Origin: Isoetes taiwanensis
Lineage: Eukaryota > Streptophyta > Lycopodiopsida > Isoetales > Isoetaceae
DNA length: 64,000 nt
Assembly (NCBI GenBank): GCA_021234155.1
Contig: JAJEKV010000058.1
Span: 4,040,600 to 4,104,599 of the forward strand
Direction: 5' to 3'
Part shown: positions 58,788-64,000 of the stretch, in pieces
Layout of the letters: each line of letters starts with the position of its first letter
Position numbering within the stretch: the stretch's first letter is position 1
Notes under the pieces: model-generated
The model's input: only the letters and a program-made list of their open reading frames with translations
Databases searched by the model: none
What the model was told of the DNA's origin: nothing
Position numbers and translations under genes: made by a program

Positions 58788-59995
58788 TTTTTTATTGTGC
58801 AGGTTGTAGCCATGGATTTGGTTATGCTAATTTTCCATATAATCTCTTGATCGAGGACGATCAATCCCGAGAAGGGGGGGAATTGATATGATTTACGATT
58901 GATATCTAATAATGAGCTCGGGGAAGTGGTCAATATGATTAACACTAGAGTTGTCCCATGATGGACCAAAAATGGTCCATTTGCAGTGTTCACTTTAAAA
59001 TTTGTATAAAATCAACAGCACAAAATCTATTTGAACTCTTTCTAAGAGTTCATATATGGCAGTCATACTCTACTAGAAAAATGTCTAAAAATATATACAC
59101 CTCCATTCTTGTAAGTTATGCTCTAACAAACTCAGGAGGGTCAAGTACCAAAAGGTTCATGTTTAAATAAAGTCAAACTGTTTCGACAAAAGATTTTTTC
59201 AAATTTTTTGATTACCATGATATTTTTCTACACGAGATAGAGAAAAAGACACAAAAAATCACATGTCAATCTGAAGTCTATGAAGAAAGATAGGGCTATT
59301 CAAACATGACAGGATCAAAACTGCTTTCTGCCTCCTCAGAACCAATTATGACAACAACTTTTACAAGGAACTGTGTTTTGAGCTAATATTGGATATATAA
59401 GCAATTGACAAGTTCGTCCATCCCATAAAAATATTGGCTGGCCTTGAGTTTGATATTTGAGCTTTCATTTTTTATCTCAATTTTAGGGAACTTGTAATAG
59501 TGATTAATATTTTCGCATATAGAGCAACAATTAGTTTATGATGTTCTCCAAAAAATCATAGTATAAAAGTTCAAAATGATATGAAACTAATGCAAAAACA
59601 AGCTCATTAAAAACGCAAAAGACATGGTCACAAGAAATCAAGAAAGGTCCATTACTGGTTCATAGGTCCATTGAAAATAAATAACTTCCTTATGTTAATA
59701 GCATCGATCCGAGCCATCAGATCGCCATTCTGGGAAGGGACGAGCTCCTATATAAGGCTATTTCCTCTTTCAGATCGGTCATCTCTCAGCAGTATCCATG
59801 GCTTCTATTCTTTGATCTCATGTGGAGGAGGGGCTTCTTCTTGCATGAGCTACTCTTTCTTGGCCATTCATATCCTTTCTAACCTCTTCTATCTTTGCCC
59901 TTTTGTCTGCATAGGACAATCTTCAACCTTTCTCCTCGGATCTAGTATTTGAAGTTCTCTGGTATCGGGATGTTGTTGATTTCATGTGAGTCGCA

Positions 59996-60041
59996 GTGCA
60001 AGAATGTCATCGATTCGCGTAGCGAATCGACATTCTTGCAC
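59996..60041. other. Near-perfect 20-bp hairpin
   Basis: GTGCAAGAATGT and CGATTCGC on the left pair with GCGAATCG and ACATTCTTGCAC on the right, with a 3-nt bulge and a 3-nt loop. ATGCATGC-rich sequence follows to about 60090. Confidence 0.85.
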
Positions 60042-60239
60042 CAAACGAGCATGCATGCATTGCATGTGTCGCATGCATGCATCGCATGCATTTTTAGGCC
60101 GTTAATCAGGTTGGGGATCGCTACTTATTGCAGAGTTCTTCATCGACGTTTCATCGGCGCTTTCTCATCTCTTAGCAGTATCCATGGCTCCCATCCCCCC
60201 CTTAAAATTGTTATTTATATGTTCATATTTGTTATAATT

Positions 60240-60345
60240 GTCGCGTGGCACGCTTGACCAGCCCCTCGCTTTTTCGAGGTGTAAATGTTGTTTCTTGTCG
60301 TGTGGCACGCGTGACCAGCCCCTCGCTTTTCGAGGCTTTTTCTCT
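60240..60345. repeat. Tandem repeat, ~57 bp x 2
   Basis: Two copies of GTGGCACGC(T/G)TGACCAGCC then CCTCGCTTTTCGAGG. CCTCG and CGAGG make a small stem in each unit. Confidence 0.85.
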
Positions 60346-60484
60346 ATTGGTTTTTCTGTTGGTGATGTGCAGGTCCAGGGGTGATGCGCGACTTCGGTAT
60401 TCTCTGTGGAGCGTGGGTTTTTTTGTGGGAACGTTTAGTAGCCCTGCGTTGTCCAAGCCCCTTGCCGAGATTTTATCACTAGGG

Positions 60485-60535
60485 TTTTTCCTCGAAAACC
60501 CGAAAGGGCGGGGTTTTTTAAGCCCGGCGATAAGC
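60485..60535 (+). mobile_element. LINE 3'-UTR relic
   Basis: CCTCGAAAACCCGAAAGGG followed by CGGGGTTTTTTAA resembles the AAAACCC...GGGTTTT stem of the LINE 3' UTRs at 42319-42350 and 62945-62985. No end motif or tail follows. Confidence 0.4.
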
Positions 60536-62689
60536 TCTCGGCAGATACACTAGCCAACATCTGTAGCACACAATTTTATTTGGGGTCCAGGTGTTATAAC
60601 TGGATATTCCCTTTTGGGTAGCCTGCGATGTGCAGCTATCCACCCTATACCATTGTAGAAAAAAACTGCTGAATGAATGAAAAGCCTATCTATATCGGCC
60701 GGTTTTGTGTCTCTTGCGAGTCCTTTCCCAGAATCGATCTCAAGTTGAATTTTGGGATATGAATAGCTTCTGATTTACTCGAGTAATCGAAAATATTTGT
60801 TGAGCATGACCTTGAGATTTGGATTTAACTTTACAGCATTAACTTCAAATATGTCTTCTATGTTTATTCTAGATTTATGCCTCGAGATGTAACTTTGAAA
60901 AGTCACACTCTCAAAATGTCCCATTTTATAAAATCAATGCAAAAAAGTTCAAAGAAAAATATGAAAGTTTATGACCATAAAAAGTCAAGTTAGACTGCTA
61001 TGTGCGGTTCCACTGCAGACCATTATTGGTCCAAAGGACTGGAAGTTTAAAAATTAATAGAGGCAGCAACTTAATCAATTTTGATCTCAACTTTGGAATA
61101 GAGATTATACGTACAGTTCTCTATAGGATAAAATTGGTTGGTTAGATGAGCTTGCATAATTTGAGGGCAATGTTTAAGCACAAACAACTGTGAATTTATA
61201 GTGTACTTATTCACCAATTGAATCTACATGGACTTCCACTCACACCTTTCAAAACTTATATTATTAAATGTAAGAAACCATGGTATTATTATAGAAACAA
61301 AATGGATAGGGCTAGAGAGAGATATATGCTCTATACAATTGGTCTAGTTATGGACCATAAATGGTCCATGCTTAATTATATTCGCATCTTCCAAATAATA
61401 CGTTATTTCAATATGAAAATTGACCCGCATTCATGAAAAATATAATGTACATGAAAGATGAACTACATGTAACATTATCCTACTAAAACTCCAATGCTTT
61501 GTAGCAGCAATAGATATACCAGTTTTATACTAGTAAGAAATGACTATATTTCTCCGTCTTTTTTTGCAAGAAGGCCACACAACCTATATAGTGGACCTAT
61601 ATATATGTCCCTTGTCATATTATTGAACCATTTAGAAGGTTTATTTGGAGAATTATAGCGTGTTCTCTACAAAGCTGAGAAAGACGCATCAAAGGTCATG
61701 TGGTCTAATTATTGATTCTCATAGTTAAACTTCAAGATCTTCACTTTCATTCATCAATAAATATCACTAGCTATGTAAATGCTCAGTCTTCAGCCTATAA
61801 TTTTGGAATTAACTCTAATTTTTAACCTCTAATGTGTTAATCCTGTGGCTGTACATCATTTTTAAATCTAGTTAATTGTATGGTTAAACCGTAATTACAC
61901 TATATACAAGTTGATAGAGTAATTTTCTATGTAGATATAAGTAGAATGCATCATTCATTACCCTCGTGATACTTATAGATGGTGATTTTGGAGGATTTTA
62001 ACATATAATTTTGTCCAAAATTCTGTATAAGAAATTCTTTATTAAATTTGGAAGTCAATATAACTTATGAACACTCCAAAAAAACATGGCATTGTACTTC
62101 ATATAGTCAACAACTCATGGACATGAATAACAATGCTGAAAAATAGAGGCGGCAGAGTCAAGGGCTAGTCAGAGGGCAGAGGAAGCCAACAGGTTTCCAA
62201 AGTAGCTCCTTCTTGTCTTGTTGAATGGGTACCAAAGGCGCTTGCATCTTCACTTAGAAAGCAATGTTTGAACCAAGACCTTAGAGTAGAATATGAAACA
62301 GAGCTTCTCCTCAAAACAACCACGATGCGTGACACAAAATGCATCTAATCAAATGATCACCAATCACATCTTCCACTTTAGTATAATTTTCCAATTCCAA
62401 CAGTCTTTTCAAAAGGCCAACAGGGTAATAAGAAACCATAGAGGTGAGACATAAAGACCCGAGCACCAACACCAACTGGTGTGTCTTTGAAGGACGGATA
62501 AAAAAGGCTAGCGTGGGTATCCAACATCAAAACTCATTCCAAAGCAATGATAATGACTCCTTACTGTGCAGGAAAGTGACAACAGCAATAACAATAGTTG
62601 TACATCTCACCATATAATGTCTAAAAGAGAACCTGTCGGTCAAGCAAATTGTTCAAAAGCCTTGCTGATTATATGAGGAAGGATGGGTT

Positions 62690-63078
62690 GTTTCATTCTA
62701 CCCATCCCACACATAAATCCCACCTTGGCACCAGGGCCCCAAGCTTATTTGCTTGCTTCATTGTCCAGGAACAAGCTTGTAGCTATTGCATCAATTCGCA
62801 CGGGGTCCCACAGGCTACGGATTGAGACGGGTAGATGGGAGCGGCTGCAATTGCCGCGAGAAGCGAGACTATGTGCCTGTTGCCAGTTATAGGTTATTGA
62901 AGATGAAAGCCATACTCTTCTGAGTTGCCCTGCTTTTGAGATAGTCCCCTTGAAAACCTTTCGAGGCAGGGTTTTTTTAATCCTAGTAGTAATGATTGTA
63001 CTAGCCCATTGTATGGGTCCCATGACCTATTGGTCTCCGTGGACGTTAAAAAATTTATTCTATTCTATTCTATTCTAA
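62690..63078 (+). mobile_element. L1-like LINE, short 3' fragment
   Basis: Encodes HINPTLAPGPQAYL, IASIRTGSHRLRIETGRW and REARLCACCQL, then DESHTLLSCPAFE in another frame: the C-terminal Cys/His cluster of the LINE protein, homologous to 41860-42060. The 3' UTR stem lies at 62948-62980, the end stem GACC-TATT-GGTC at 63024-63035, and the tail is (TTCTA)n at 63053-63076. The rest of the flanks (61440-62690 and 63080-63900) hold nothing I can support. Confidence 0.85.
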
Positions 63079-63917
63079 GAAAATATGTGGACAATCTCTT
63101 AGCCACATCTTGAGCAAGGCCAACCAAGGGGTGATCTATAGGTTTGAGTAACTGGCAAGAAGGTGGTGAAAAACAACAAAAGCCATGGTGTTGCAGGATC
63201 CGGCTAGTGGATTAGAAAAGGAAGTTAATAACAATGTGAGAAAAAAAAGGCAAAAAATTAGGAAACTCGATAGGTAGGAAACTAGGTTCGTTGACTTGCA
63301 CCAATTCTTGAAAAGGTTCTGACAATCTAGAAAACACCAAAAACTGCTAATCAGTGTTCACAATAGAAAAGCATGGCTAAAATGGAGTGTAACAGAGTAG
63401 AGTTTACGAATTTGGAACGAGTGGGGCACAAAAGACACACTTTGCGAAGCAAACAAGCTTCCTGTTCAAATACAATAACTATCCCACTTTCATGTAATAA
63501 TCTTGAAATGTTCCGAACTCTCACGTGTACATCTCATGTGCTCCTAGACATATAGTTCTCCACCATGTGCATGTACTTTCCAATGCTGCACAAGCTCCAA
63601 ACTTCCAATTAGTGATATCCAAGAAGAACACTTGAAATTTGCAACCTTCCAATTAGTAATATCCAGGAAAAACACTTACAATTAGGGACCGTAATACCCT
63701 GAGATATAGCAAAGAAAACCAAATAATCATGACCAACAAAAGGTAAAGGATCTAAAATATAGAGTAGAACCAGTTCTAATTCCAGTTGGATGCAAAATAG
63801 GCCTCGATAGAGGATGAAACTAGAAGAAAGAGGTGATGAAAGGAGATATTGTAGAAAAACAATGTTAATTGCTCTATGCGGGTTGATTTACACTGTGGGT
63901 GTATTGACCATAGTTAC

Positions 63918-64000
63918 CCGGAATGGGACGGGAACGGGAACGGGAACGTGGACCTAAAATTTGAAATGAGAACAGGAACAAATCGGAACGGGAACGACCA
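63918..64000. repeat. (GGAACG)n-like hexamer repeat
   Basis: GGGACGGGAACGGGAACGGG and later GGAACGGGAACG copies, diverged in the middle, running to the window edge. Confidence 0.85.

Larger units (their letters stand above)
57088..58942 (+). mobile_element. Small LTR element, Copia-like, non-coding, 3' LTR truncated
   Basis: The LTR 57088-57782 starts TGATATGATTT and ends CGTAACA. A perfect TGGTATCAGAGC primer-binding site is at 57785-57796. The internal part (57797-58869) has no gag or pol and carries a 30-bp repeat array. A polypurine tract (GAGAAGGGGGGG, about 58869-58881) precedes a second LTR start, TGATATGATTT at 58884, which matches the first LTR for about 58 bp and then breaks at 58942. 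The size and lack of genes suggest a non-autonomous (TRIM or LARD-like) element. The Copia label rests only on primer site and general style. Confidence 0.75.

Noticed and set aside
1-64000. CRISPR arrays
   Set aside because: The tandem repeats have no regular unique spacers of equal length, and the genome is eukaryotic.
1-64000. tRNA or rRNA genes
   Set aside because: No cloverleaf with intact A and B boxes was seen by eye; TGGTATCAGAGC hits are primer-binding sites. A tRNAscan run would settle it.

Overview
The window looks like an intergenic, transposon-dominated stretch of a land-plant nuclear genome. The evidence is a plant-type formamidopyrimidine-DNA glycosylase (FPG/MutM) gene with introns, a pentatricopeptide-repeat (PPR) gene relic, plant-style Ty3/gypsy, Copia-like and L1-like elements, a Helitron-type terminus and AT-rich spacers. 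A fern or other non-seed plant would fit, but nothing here proves the clade. The only gene I consider intact and functional is FPG at 51286-55274. It has ten exon positions, two of its introns appear to be GC-AG, and exon 8 exists as two alternative, mutually exclusive copies.

Layout. 1-4017 is one copy of a direct segmental duplication; the second copy is 36220-40277. Each carries the same 3' fragment of an L1-like LINE on the minus strand. 4018-6980 is repeat-rich spacer. About 6981-20276 is an L1-like LINE 5' half (CT-rich leader, three ~100-bp monomers, ORF1, start of the endonuclease). It is split by a complete 10.9-kb Ty3/gypsy element (7063-17955) with a perfect 5-bp target duplication, gag, pol, and an extra 3-kb coding region between pol and the 3' LTR. 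At ~20276 the LINE is joined to an inverted gypsy gag fragment. That gag is itself split: its other half, its tRNA-Met primer site and an LTR lie at 28835-30500. The ~8.1 kb between the halves contains a 5.4-kb terminal-inverted-repeat element (22331-27750) with internal direct repeats and a membrane-anchor coding fragment. 33.3-35.4 kb holds a decayed DUF7869-like gene. 40278-42450 is a LINE fragment with reverse transcriptase and 3' end. 42.5-45.3 kb has exon-like pieces and degenerate tandem repeats. 45.4-47.6 kb has a minus-strand PPR relic ending at two tandem Helitron-like 3' termini. 48-51 kb is spacer with a tandem duplication and a foldback. 55.3-64 kb contains an exon-like fragment, minisatellites, a Copia-like LTR element with a 30-bp repeat array, hairpins and another LINE 3' end.

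How parts relate. Apart from FPG (base-excision repair of oxidised DNA), the content is nested mobile DNA. Insertion order can be read for the gypsy element in the LINE leader, the TIR element in the block that splits the gag, and the LINE copies inside the duplicated segment. At least five LINE 3' ends share a short stem-loop whose paired bases co-vary.
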